Assembly: GCF_001718315.1 (NCBI RefSeq)
Contig: NZ_CP013363.1
Span: 310,001-374,000, forward strand
Direction: 5' to 3'
DNA from: Burkholderia diffusa
GTDB taxonomy: Bacteria > Pseudomonadota > Gammaproteobacteria > Burkholderiales > Burkholderiaceae
DNA length: 64,000 bases
Numbering within the stretch: position 1 is the first letter of the stretch; each line of letters opens with the position of its first letter. Below are positions 15,993-23,633 of this stretch, one piece after another. The notes beneath the pieces are model-generated. The model saw only the letters and a list, made by a program, of their open reading frames with translations, did no database searches and had not been told where the DNA came from. Made by a program: the position numbers and the translations under genes.

Positions 15993-17795
15993 TTATCCCT
16001 GCGCCCGCGACGCCCCGCTTCCTTCATGCGCAATCGCCACATGCGCAGCCGCCACCGGAATATCGACCTCCACCGTCGTCCCTTCGCCGAGCGTCGTATC
16101 GATCCGCAGCGTGCCGCCGACGAGATACGCGCGCTCGCGCAAACCGACCAACCCGAACGAGCCCGACTTGCGCGGCGCACCGGGATCGAATCCCGCGCCG
16201 TCGTCTCGAATCGTCAGCGCGATCGTCTCGTCACGATAAACGAGGGCCACTGTCGCGCTCGACGCGGCCGCGTGCCGCGCGACGTTCGCGAGCGCTTCCT
16301 GTGCAATGCGGAACACGGCCGTCGCATACGGTTCGTCGAGTTGCAATTCGCCTGGCTCGACATGCAGCGTGCACGCCATGCCGTGGCGGTGCCGGAAATC
16401 CTCCACGAGCCACTGCATCGCGGCCGCGAACCCGAGATCGTCGAGCATCAGCGGACGCAGGTCCGACGCGATGCGCCGCGTGGCCGTTACCGCGCCGCGC
16501 GCGAGCCCATGCATTGCCGCGATCTTGCGCGCCAGCGGCGCATCGTCCTGCGGCACGCGATCGAGCAGCCATTCGAGATCGTTCTTCAGCGTCGCGAGCG
16601 TCTGCGCGAGTTCGTCGTGCAGTTCACGCGCGATGCGGCGCTGTTCGGCTTCGCGTGCGCTCGCGCTGATCGCCGCGATCTCGCGCAGCTCTTCGCGCGA
16701 TGCCTGCAGCGCCCGCTCCGCGCGCACGCGCTCCTCGACCTCGCGCCGCAGGTCGCGGTTCGACGCGCTCAACTGCGCGGTGCGCGCCGCAACGCGCTGT
16801 TCGAGCCGTTCGTTTGCTTCGTTGAGCTGCGCGCTCTTCTGCACGACGAGCAGGTGCTGATAGCGTGCGCCGGCCAGCGCGCGCACCGTCTGCGCATGCA
16901 GCCGGCCGTTCTCGAACAGCAGTGCGAACAGCACCACGGCCGACGCGACGAGGCCGTAGGTCCGTCCCGCGTAGAAGCCCAGGTCGAAGCGTCCGTGGTT
17001 CAGCATCGACGACAGCGCGATGTCGAACAGCCATGCGACGAGCACGATCATCACCCACAGGTCCAGCACGGAATGACGGCGCCGCTGCCGCCACATCAGC
17101 ACGAGCGCGGCGAGGTTCAGCGCCCAGACGACCGCGATCGCGTTCGTCATCGTCGAGGCCATTCGGTTGCCCTGCATGATGCGTGGCAGCAGGTCGTGGC
17201 CGACGGTCGCGAGCAGCGCGAGCGCGCCGGTGGCGCCGGCCGTCAGGACGATGCAGAGCAGGAGCGGAATCGCGGCACGGCGCTGCTCGAGCGACGGCGG
17301 ATGCGCGTGCGGCGCCGCACGCAGCAGCGCGTATGCGGCGACCGCCAGCGGAAAGCCGCCGTGCCAGAACAGATAAAGCCATGCGGTCGTCTGTTCGCCC
17401 GCGCCGAGCAGCCCCGTCGGCGTGAACAGCCCCGGAAAGGTCAGCATGTGCGTGCCGGCCATGAAACCCGTGAACAGGTAGCCGCTGGCGAGCGCGAGCA
17501 GCGATTTCTCGCGCAGGATCGCGTACTGACCGAGAAGGAGGCCGGCCGTGACCATGTCGTTGACGACGATCGCCGACTGGTACACGGGAATGAAGCCCCA
17601 CACGCGGGCAAGCGGCATGCCCGCGAACGGCGCGAGGGCGACGAAGATCACGGCCGACACGACGACCGTCGCGATCGCGAGTCGCCGCTCGCGCCGCTGC
17701 GGCGGCAGCGACGACATGAACAGGCGCGACGGCTCCGACGCATCGTCGTCGGGGGCCGTGGCTGTGGCCGCGCGGAAGCGGAATGCGGACATCAT
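15993..17795 (-). CDS. MASE4-like membrane sensor histidine kinase (NarL-type partner)
   Basis: A 600-residue kinase. The N-terminal third has about 7-8 predicted TM helices (such as WGFIPVYQSAIVVNDMVTA and YLFTGFMAGTHML), characteristic of the MASE4 membrane sensor domain. A coiled coil (about residues 305-385) leads to a HisKA_3 dimerisation domain with RRIARELHDELAQTL, the His being the phosphoacceptor near residue 400. A HATPase domain follows with IRDDGAGFDP and GSFGLVGLRERA. The start overlaps the response-regulator stop codon (ATGA), so the two proteins are co-translated. Ligand and regulon are unknown. Confidence 0.92.
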   Translation of the reverse strand: MMSAFRFRAATATAPDDDASEPSRLFMSSLPPQRRERRLAIATVVVSAVIFVALAPFAGMPLARVWGFIPVYQSAIVVNDMVTAGLLLGQYAILREKSLLALASGYLFTGFMAGTHMLTFPGLFTPTGLLGAGEQTTAWLYLFWHGGFPLAVAAYALLRAAPHAHPPSLEQRRAAIPLLLCIVLTAGATGALALLATVGHDLLPRIMQGNRMASTMTNAIAVVWALNLAALVLMWRQRRRHSVLDLWVMIVLVAWLFDIALSSMLNHGRFDLGFYAGRTYGLVASAVVLFALLFENGRLHAQTVRALAGARYQHLLVVQKSAQLNEANERLEQRVAARTAQLSASNRDLRREVEERVRAERALQASREELREIAAISASAREAEQRRIARELHDELAQTLATLKNDLEWLLDRVPQDDAPLARKIAAMHGLARGAVTATRRIASDLRPLMLDDLGFAAAMQWLVEDFRHRHGMACTLHVEPGELQLDEPYATAVFRIAQEALANVARHAAASSATVALVYRDETIALTIRDDGAGFDPGAPRKSGSFGLVGLRERAYLVGGTLRIDTTLGEGTTVEVDIPVAAAHVAIAHEGSGASRAQG

Positions 17796-18439
17796 GCGTC
17801 GTCGACGCCGAAGTCGAGATCGTGGCGCATTGCGTAGCGCACCAGCGCGGCTTCGTGCGGCAGCTCCATCTTCTCGAGGATGCGCGTCTTGTAGGTGCTG
17901 ACCGTCTTCGCGCTCAGCGTGAGATCCGCCGCGATCCGCGTGACCGTCTGGCCCGCGACGATGCGGCGCATCACGTCGAGCTCGCGCTCGGACAACCGCT
18001 CATGCGGCAGCATTTCGGACGGCGCGCGCATCGTGCGCGCGAGGCTTTCGGCCGCCGACGCGCTCACGTACACGCCACCGGTCGCGACCTTGGTGACGGC
18101 CTGGACGAGTTCGGCGGTCGCGCTGTCTTTCGTCAGGTAGCCGGTCGCGCCGGCCTTGAACGTGCGCGCCGCGTACTGCGTTTCCGCATGCATCGTCAGA
18201 ACCAGCATGCGTAGGGATGGCGCCCGCGTCTTGACCAGCCGGATCAATTCGATACCGGTCGGTGCGGGCATCGACAGGTCGAGCAGCAACACGTCGGCCG
18301 CGCGCCGCTCGACCAGCGCGAGCGTGGCCGCGCCGTCGCTCGCCTCGCCGACGATTTCGAAACCGCCGGCCGTTTCCAGGATGTAGCGCAGTCCGTCTCG
18401 CATGACTGCGTGATCGTCAGCCAGAATTACCCTGATCAT
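17792..18439 (-). CDS. NarL/FixJ-family response regulator
   Basis: A 215-residue protein. The receiver domain has DD at residues 8-9 and phosphoacceptor D54 in VLLLDLSMPAP. The C-terminal LuxR-type helix-turn-helix reads LSERELDVMRRIVAGQTVTR then TLSAKTVSTYKTRI. It is first in an operon with the MASE4-like kinase downstream. It is divergent from a small metalloprotease-like gene, a possible target. Confidence 0.94.
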   Translation of the reverse strand: MIRVILADDHAVMRDGLRYILETAGGFEIVGEASDGAATLALVERRAADVLLLDLSMPAPTGIELIRLVKTRAPSLRMLVLTMHAETQYAARTFKAGATGYLTKDSATAELVQAVTKVATGGVYVSASAAESLARTMRAPSEMLPHERLSERELDVMRRIVAGQTVTRIAADLTLSAKTVSTYKTRILEKMELPHEAALVRYAMRHDLDFGVDDA

Positions 18440-18746
18440 CTAGCGGTCCTCTTCGGGATGACGCCGCGGGTTGCTCTGCCGGTTGTCGCCGCGGCGGTTC
18501 TTCTGATCAATATATGCCGCCGCAACGGGAAATGGTGCGCCTCAGGGACATTTTTGAGACATCCGGGTGTCGAATGTGTGTTGAAGCGAAATAATCGTCG
18601 CGAAATGGCATGGGTGGTAGAGGCAGACGGGGAGGGTATTCCCGAGGAATCGTCACGGTCGGGCGGACGGCGTGCCCTCCCGGACCACCGTGATTCAGGG
18701 ATAAACTGGTGCCCGATTGCCCGTCAAGACCCGAGGAGCCGCCACG
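18440..18746. promoter_or_regulatory. Divergent intergenic region, response regulator / HEXXH protein
   Basis: This 307-bp spacer contains no ORF I can support. It is locally less GC-rich around 18500-18610. The near-perfect dyad GACATCC/GGGTGTC at about 18558-18571 is a candidate regulator site. The ribosome-binding sequence GAGGAG lies at its right edge before 18747. Confidence 0.4.
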
Positions 18747-19199
18747 ATGATCGATCTCGCCCGCATCCTGCCGTCCGCGTTGCCCGACGCCGTCGCATGG
18801 GCCGACGCGCAGGCGGCTCATGGGCTCGCGACGGGCGTGCCGCTGACGTCCGCGCAGGCCGACGACGCGCGTATCGTGGGCGTCGCACAACCGGAGCGGA
18901 TCCGCGTCGTGGTCGGCGACCGGCTGCCGTTTCCCGACACGCCGGCGCTCGGCGCGATTGCGCGCGACACCGGGCTGCTGTCGCCGGGAACCATCGGCCT
19001 CACGCTCGGCCATGCGGTGTTCGTGCTGCGCGGTCACGATACGCGCCGCCTGCTTACGCACGAATTCCGCCATGTGCATCAATACGAGAGGGCCGGGTCG
19101 ATCGGCGCGTTTCTCGTGCGCTATCTGCACGAGATCGCGACCGTCGGCTACCACGACGCGCCGCTCGAAGCCGACGCGCGGCAACACGAGTTCGACTGA
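18747..19199 (+). CDS. Small HEXXH-motif metalloprotease-like protein
   Basis: A 150-residue protein without a signal peptide. It has a classical zinc-binding HEXXH motif (H105-E-F-R-H109 in LLTHEFRHVHQYE), and a downstream acidic residue in PLEADARQHE (E141) could be the third ligand. This layout recalls DUF4157-type mini-metalloproteases, which often process partner proteins. The function is otherwise unknown. It starts at the ATG at 18747 with GAGGAG upstream. The DedA-PAP2 fusion gene follows 102 bp later on the same strand, but linkage is not certain. Confidence 0.8.
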   Translation: MIDLARILPSALPDAVAWADAQAAHGLATGVPLTSAQADDARIVGVAQPERIRVVVGDRLPFPDTPALGAIARDTGLLSPGTIGLTLGHAVFVLRGHDTRRLLTHEFRHVHQYERAGSIGAFLVRYLHEIATVGYHDAPLEADARQHEFD

Positions 19200-19301
19200 C
19201 GCGGCCGGCGGGCGCGAACGTGCACGCATACCGATGAACCTTCCCCACGCCATCGCCGGCCCGGTGCGGAATCGTCGCGCCGCCACGCCGCGCGGCCCGC
19301 G

Positions 19302-21320
19302 ATGAGCGAAACGATCCACGCGTGGCTCAGTGCGATCGGCGCGCACCCGGCGCTGGTGCTGGCGATCGTGTTCGCCACCGCCTGCGCCGAGGCGATCGCG
19401 TTGATCGGCACGGTCGTGCCGGCCGGTGCGGTGATGTTCGCGGCCGGCACGCTGATCGGCGCGGGCGCGCTCGACGGCTGGACGGCAATCGGCGTCGCGG
19501 CCGCCGGCGCGATCGTCGGCGACGGGATCAGCTACGAGCTCGGTCGCCACTACCGCGGCGCGATCCGCAATGGATGGGTCCGGCTGGGCTATGCGGATGC
19601 GTATGCGCGTGGCGAGCAGTTCGTGCTGCGCCACGGGGTGAAAAGCATCGTGCTCGCGCGCTTCCTGGCGCCGGTGCGTGCGGTCGTGCCGGTGGTGGTG
19701 GGGTGCGCAACGCTGCCGCGCCGGTCGTTCTATCCGGTCAACATCGCGTCGGCGCTGATCTGGGCGCCCGTGCACGTCGCGCCGGGCATCCTGTTCGGCG
19801 CGTCGGCGGTGCTGGCCGCCGCGATCAGCGTGCGGGTCGCCGCGATCCTGCTGGTGGTCGTCGCGCTGGTCGCGCTCGTGTGGATCGGCGTGCGCGTCGC
19901 GCTGCGGCGCGGCTGGCCGCTGCTGCGCCGTGTGCTCGCCGCGCTCATGTACGCGTGCGTGCGCCGCTGGCCGCGATTCGGCGCGCGGCTGCACGACGCG
20001 CTGGTGCGTGTGCGCCGCCTGCCGGGTGCGGTGCCCGTGTTCGCGCTGCTGTTCGTCGGCTGCGTGTGGCTGTTTGCCGGCATCGTGCAGGACGTCGTCG
20101 CGAATGATCCGCTGATGCACGCCGACATTGCGCTGTATGCGTTCCTGCAGAACCTGCGCACGCCGCCCGTCGATGCTGCGATGCGTGCGCTCGCGGTGCT
20201 GCACGGACACGATACCGGGCTGATCGTCGCAGCGGCGTTTCTCGTCTGGCTGATGATCCATCGCTGCTGGATCACGTCCGCATGGTGGCTCGCGACGGCC
20301 GGCATCGCGCTCGTGCTCGTGCCGGCGTTTGGCGCCGGCTCGCCCGGCACGATACCCGCGAGCCTGCCGCCCGGCGCGCTGCACGTGCCGCTGCCCGACG
20401 CCGACGCGGCGTTCGCGATGCTCGCGAGCAGCGGCATTGGCTGGGTGCTGACGCGCGACCGGCCCGCGCTGTGGCGCATCCCGGTCGTGACGGCGGTCGT
20501 GCTGTGGATCGTGCTCGGCGGTTTCGCGCGGCTGTACGTCGGCGATACGTGGTTGTCGGGTCTGCTCGGCGGCTGGAGCCTCGGGCTCGCGTGGTTCGCG
20601 ATGTTGGCGGGCGCGTATTCGTACTGGCGCGTGCGCGAGCATGTGCAGCCGCGAGGCGCATTGGTCGCCGTGCTTGTCGTGCTCGCGACGACTGGTGTCT
20701 GGACCGTGCCCGCGCATTGGCAGCTCGATCGCGCGGCGCGTCCGCACGCGGGCGACGTCGTCGCGATGACCGTCGATCAGTGGATGCGTGGCGGGTGGCA
20801 GCGCGTGCCGACGCGGCGCACCGAAATCGGCGGCGATCGCGAGGAATATCTGCCGCTGCAGTGGTGCGCGACGTCGGACACGCTCGACCGCCATCTTTCG
20901 ATGGCCGGCTGGCAGCGCGCGACGCCGTGGTCGCCTGCCACGGCATTGCGCTGGCTGCTGCCGCAGGCGCGGGCCGATGCGCTGCCCGTGCTGCCGCGCT
21001 ACACGCAGGGCGAAAGTACGCGCCGGGTATTCGTGCGTGTCGATCCGGCCCGACCGGACAGCCGCCTCGTACTGCGGCTGTGGCGTTATCCGTATGTGCT
21101 GCAGGATGCGCTCGGCATGCGGCCGCTGTGGTATGGCGCGCTGTATCGCGAGACGCTGCATCGGCCCGCGCGGCTGATGACGATCGTGCGCACGGCGACC
21201 GTCGACGACGCGGCGGCGATCGCGCAGGCGCTGCAGGTCGAGCCGACGGTCGAGCGGCCGCCGGCGGGGATGAGTGCGGCGCCGGCCGCGATGCTGCTCG
21301 TATGGATGGTGCAGCCTTGA
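19302..21320 (+). CDS. DedA/SNARE-associated – PAP2-like – LssY C-terminal fusion protein
   Basis: A 672-residue multi-pass membrane protein. Residues about 1-200 form a DedA domain (LIGTVVPAGAVMFAAGTLIG; VLARFLAPVRAVVPVVVG, the conserved F-x-R-x-x-P region), associated with lipid scrambling. Residues about 210-450 resemble a PAP2 phosphatase, and about 480-672 an LssY-type soluble domain (WMRGGWQRVPTRR). In the PAP2 part the usual SGH motif is replaced by PDADAAF near residue 365. The second catalytic His is also missing: the R-x-Y-x-G-x-H pattern reads RLYVGDTW. Phosphatase activity is therefore doubtful, while the DedA part looks intact. Confidence 0.88.
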   Translation: MSETIHAWLSAIGAHPALVLAIVFATACAEAIALIGTVVPAGAVMFAAGTLIGAGALDGWTAIGVAAAGAIVGDGISYELGRHYRGAIRNGWVRLGYADAYARGEQFVLRHGVKSIVLARFLAPVRAVVPVVVGCATLPRRSFYPVNIASALIWAPVHVAPGILFGASAVLAAAISVRVAAILLVVVALVALVWIGVRVALRRGWPLLRRVLAALMYACVRRWPRFGARLHDALVRVRRLPGAVPVFALLFVGCVWLFAGIVQDVVANDPLMHADIALYAFLQNLRTPPVDAAMRALAVLHGHDTGLIVAAAFLVWLMIHRCWITSAWWLATAGIALVLVPAFGAGSPGTIPASLPPGALHVPLPDADAAFAMLASSGIGWVLTRDRPALWRIPVVTAVVLWIVLGGFARLYVGDTWLSGLLGGWSLGLAWFAMLAGAYSYWRVREHVQPRGALVAVLVVLATTGVWTVPAHWQLDRAARPHAGDVVAMTVDQWMRGGWQRVPTRRTEIGGDREEYLPLQWCATSDTLDRHLSMAGWQRATPWSPATALRWLLPQARADALPVLPRYTQGESTRRVFVRVDPARPDSRLVLRLWRYPYVLQDALGMRPLWYGALYRETLHRPARLMTIVRTATVDDAAAIAQALQVEPTVERPPAGMSAAPAAMLLVWMVQP

Positions 21321-21483
21321 AGCGTGAGCGGCGTGTCAGGCACACGCCGGTTGCGCGGGCTACGTGGCGGTCCTTGGATGGAGCGACATGGTCGGCGCGT
21401 TTCTGGCAACATCGCGCGATACGCGCGGCTCGCGGCGCTACCGCTGCAATGCCGCCTCGATCCCTCGACTCGAAAGGACCCGC

Positions 21484-21993
21484 ATGATCACGCTTCGCCC
21501 GATGACCGAAGATGATTTCCCCCGCTTCTGGCCCACGTACCACGCGATCGTCGCCGCGCAGGAGACCTATGCATTCGATCCGGCGGCGACGCAGGAGACC
21601 GCTCGCGCGCTGTGGCTCGACGCGCCGCTCTGCACGTGGGTCGCCGAGGACGATGGCGTGCTGCTCGGCTCGTACTACCTGAAGGCCAACGCGGCCGGGC
21701 CCGGCAATCACGTGTGCAACTGCGGGTATATGGTCGCCGAGGCCGCGCGCGGCAAGGGCGTCGCGCGCCTGATGTGCGAGCACTCGCAGCAGGTCGCTCG
21801 CGAACGCGGTTTTCTCGCGATGCAGTTCAATTCGGTGGTCGCGACGAACGAGGTGGCGGTCGCGCTGTGGCAGAAGCTCGGCTTCGAGATCGTCGGCCGC
21901 TTGCCGCGCGCGTATCGCCACGCGCGGCTCGGCTTCGTCGACTGCCTCGTGATGTACAAGTGGCTCGGCGATACGGCGGCCGCCGAAGCCTGA
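21484..21993 (+). CDS. GNAT family N-acetyltransferase
   Basis: A 169-residue acetyltransferase. N-terminal LRPMTEDDFPRFWPTYHAIV leads to a beta-sheet core with YMVAEAARGKGVARLMCEH, the acetyl-CoA pyrophosphate-binding R/Q-x-x-G-x-G/A region, then NEVAVALWQKLGF typical of GNAT motif B. The start at 21484 has AAAGGA upstream. It converges on the M29-like gene with only 7 bp between the stop codons. The substrate is unknown. Confidence 0.9.
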   Translation: MITLRPMTEDDFPRFWPTYHAIVAAQETYAFDPAATQETARALWLDAPLCTWVAEDDGVLLGSYYLKANAAGPGNHVCNCGYMVAEAARGKGVARLMCEHSQQVARERGFLAMQFNSVVATNEVAVALWQKLGFEIVGRLPRAYRHARLGFVDCLVMYKWLGDTAAAEA

Positions 21994-22000
21994 TCGAAAG

Positions 22001-22954
22001 TCAGACGGCGAACGCGCCGTCGAACACGATCCGCTCGTCGAACGCGAGCGTGCCGTGCGCGAAGATCAGGTCGAGGTGGTGGCTGCCGTTCGCGCCGCCG
22101 CCGAGGCCGAGATGCAGGCCCGGATGGCGCTCCTCGAACCCGGCGTTGCGACCGTACAGCGCGCGGATGCCCAGGTTCGTGCCGATGCCGAACTCCTCGA
22201 TGCGCCGGTGATTGTCATGCCGGTCGAGGTACGACGCGAAGTCGCGCCGGAAGCCTGCGTCGTCGCTGTCGAAATCGACGATCAGGCTGTCTTCGACGTG
22301 CAGCGTCGCGAGCCGTTCCGTCACGCGGTACTTGATCGCGAACGGCACGGTGCCGAGGAACGTGCCGCTGAATACGATCGAGCCGTGCAGGTCGGTGACG
22401 TGCGTCGCGATCTCGCCGGGCACGACGTCGAGATTGCCCATCCCGTCCACGCTCGTCCATTTCTGGTCCGGCGAAAGCGAGCCGGTCAGCGTGTTGCCGG
22501 CTTCGTCGATGAAGTGGACCTGCGATGCGCGCGCGGCCGCTTCGATCAGCCGGCCGTTGCGCGCGGCGATGTCGTCGAGCGATTCGGCGAACGCTTCGTC
22601 GAGATGCGGGCCGTAATCCTTGAACAGCACCGACTTGCTCCAGTGCTCGACGATCGCGGGACGGATCGCGGCCAGGAATGGCGGGCCGCTCGGTGACGGC
22701 GTCGGCAGGCACGACGAGTCGTACAGCAGCACGAACAGATCCGCGCGCGCGAGCGCGGCGGCGATGTCGGCAGGCGGGGTGGTTTCGAGGCAGAGGGTCG
22801 CCGCGTCGAACGAGTCGGGCAACGCGGAAAACGCGCGCAACGCGACGTCGCGATTGCGGGTGTCGTAGCCGACCAGCAGTTTGCCCGTTTCGCCGCGTGC
22901 GAGCTTGTCGCGCAGCGCCGGGTGATAGCCGAGCGCGCGGTGCAGGTTCAGCAT
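22001..22954 (-). CDS. M29 aminopeptidase-like protein, second gene of a small-peptide operon
   Basis: A 317-residue protein whose C-terminal half resembles the M29 (aminopeptidase T/AmpS) metallopeptidase fold. It has GNLDVVPGE at 173-181, EEFGIGTN at 253-260, LHLGLGGG at 280-287 and SHHLDLIF at 291-298. The Glu, His and HxD positions match where M29 enzymes bind their two metals, so catalysis is plausible. It is shorter than true M29 peptidases (about 400 residues), mainly in the N-terminal half. The start at 22952-22954 has GGAG seven bases upstream; the extension to 23053 lacks one. It lies 58 bp behind a 40-codon peptide gene, so a role in binding or processing that peptide is inferred. 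Confidence 0.75.
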   Translation of the reverse strand: MLNLHRALGYHPALRDKLARGETGKLLVGYDTRNRDVALRAFSALPDSFDAATLCLETTPPADIAAALARADLFVLLYDSSCLPTPSPSGPPFLAAIRPAIVEHWSKSVLFKDYGPHLDEAFAESLDDIAARNGRLIEAAARASQVHFIDEAGNTLTGSLSPDQKWTSVDGMGNLDVVPGEIATHVTDLHGSIVFSGTFLGTVPFAIKYRVTERLATLHVEDSLIVDFDSDDAGFRRDFASYLDRHDNHRRIEEFGIGTNLGIRALYGRNAGFEERHPGLHLGLGGGANGSHHLDLIFAHGTLAFDERIVFDGAFAV

Positions 22955-22971
22955 GCGTATCTCCGGAAGCG

Positions 22972-22995
22972 GCGGAAGGGCCGCAGCCCTTCCGC
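22972..22995 (-). other. Intercistronic stem-loop between the small peptide and M29-like genes
   Basis: GCGGAAGGGC (22972-22981) pairs perfectly with GCCCTTCCGC (22986-22995) around a four-base loop. No T-run follows on the minus strand. Such structures between a precursor-peptide gene and its enzyme gene often cause partial termination or protect the 5' mRNA segment, raising peptide output over enzyme. This role is inferred. Confidence 0.75.
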
Positions 22996-23012
22996 GGGAA
23001 CGGGCTGGCCGC

Positions 23013-23135
23013 TCAGACCGGCCACAGCGCGGTGCCGAACGGCACCACGGCATCCTCGACCATCATGTCGACGGCCTCGGGGTGCGTGTCTTCCTGCATC
23101 CAGTCAAGCAATTCGATCTGCGTAGTTTCCTGCAT
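23013..23135 (-). CDS. 40-residue acidic peptide, candidate RiPP precursor
   Basis: A short ORF, ATG at 23133-23135, TGA at 23013-23015. The ribosome-binding sequence CACAGGAGAATTGAC directly before the ATG is near-optimal and strongly supports translation. The peptide starts MQETTQIELLDWMQ and ends VVPFGTALWPV. It contains nine acidic residues and no Lys or Arg; the acidic, helical front and hydrophobic Trp/Pro-containing tail resemble a leader plus core. No Cys is present, so lanthipeptides or sactipeptides are unlikely. It is followed by a stem-loop and an M29-like protein gene. A RiPP precursor or a signalling peptide is inferred; I recognise no named family. Confidence 0.7.
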   Translation of the reverse strand: MQETTQIELLDWMQEDTHPEAVDMMVEDAVVPFGTALWPV

Positions 23136-23633
23136 GTCAATTCTCCTGTGGTGAACATGAGCGATTCAACATGAAGCGCGGTAAAGGAATGACCGCCACT
23201 CGTCAGGAATTTCGTGAATACCGGACGAGTGGCGTCGATATTAGTCTGACGATTTCGCGAATGCAATGCGCTGCAAGGTTTTTAGCTGTGGTGTGCTAAA
23301 CAAGCGGGTTTGCTGCGGGTCGTTCGATGAAGGCGTGTGAATCGGATCGAGAAGGCCATGGATTTTTTTGAATATCAAGGTCGTCAATGATGAATGGAGT
23401 CATGCGATTTATTTGAATTGCGACTGCAATCGCGTCGATCGTTTCCATTTTCACCATTCACGAACGATGCGCACGCGTCGAGCGTCCATGCGAATGGTCC
23501 ACCGGCCGTCGTCGAGCCGACCTCGGCGGCGGCCCGGATTTTCTGGCACCATCTGACGACTTCGCGTGCGGGTCGCAACCGTGCGCACACCGCCGTCCCG
23601 GCGGCACGATTCGAACCACGATGGAGACACGCG
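23136..23633. other. Divergent intergenic region, small-peptide operon / MFS gene
   Basis: About 500 bp, clearly less GC-rich at 23150-23460 than its surroundings. It carries the 23194-23234 dyad and, at its left edge, the peptide ribosome-binding site. ORFs crossing the right half (for example on the minus strand at 23384-23848) lack Burkholderia-like codon use and overlap the MFS gene, so I do not call them. The lower GC may reflect dense regulatory sequence or acquired DNA. Confidence 0.5.
23194..23234. promoter_or_regulatory. Long perfect dyad upstream of the small peptide gene
   Basis: CGCCACTCGTC (23194-23204) and GACGAGTGGCG (23224-23234) form an 11-bp perfect inverted repeat with a 19-base spacer. 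On the minus strand a candidate -10 box TAATAT (23238-23243) lies just upstream of it. The dyad would therefore sit at or just after the transcription start, as an operator or a 5'-leader hairpin for the peptide operon. Confidence 0.6.

Noticed and set aside
18507..21161. 884-codon minus-strand ORF opposite the HEXXH and DedA genes
   Set aside because: It is Arg/His/Gln-rich low-information sequence, typical of an antisense frame in GC-rich DNA; the plus-strand genes have motifs and ribosome-binding sites.
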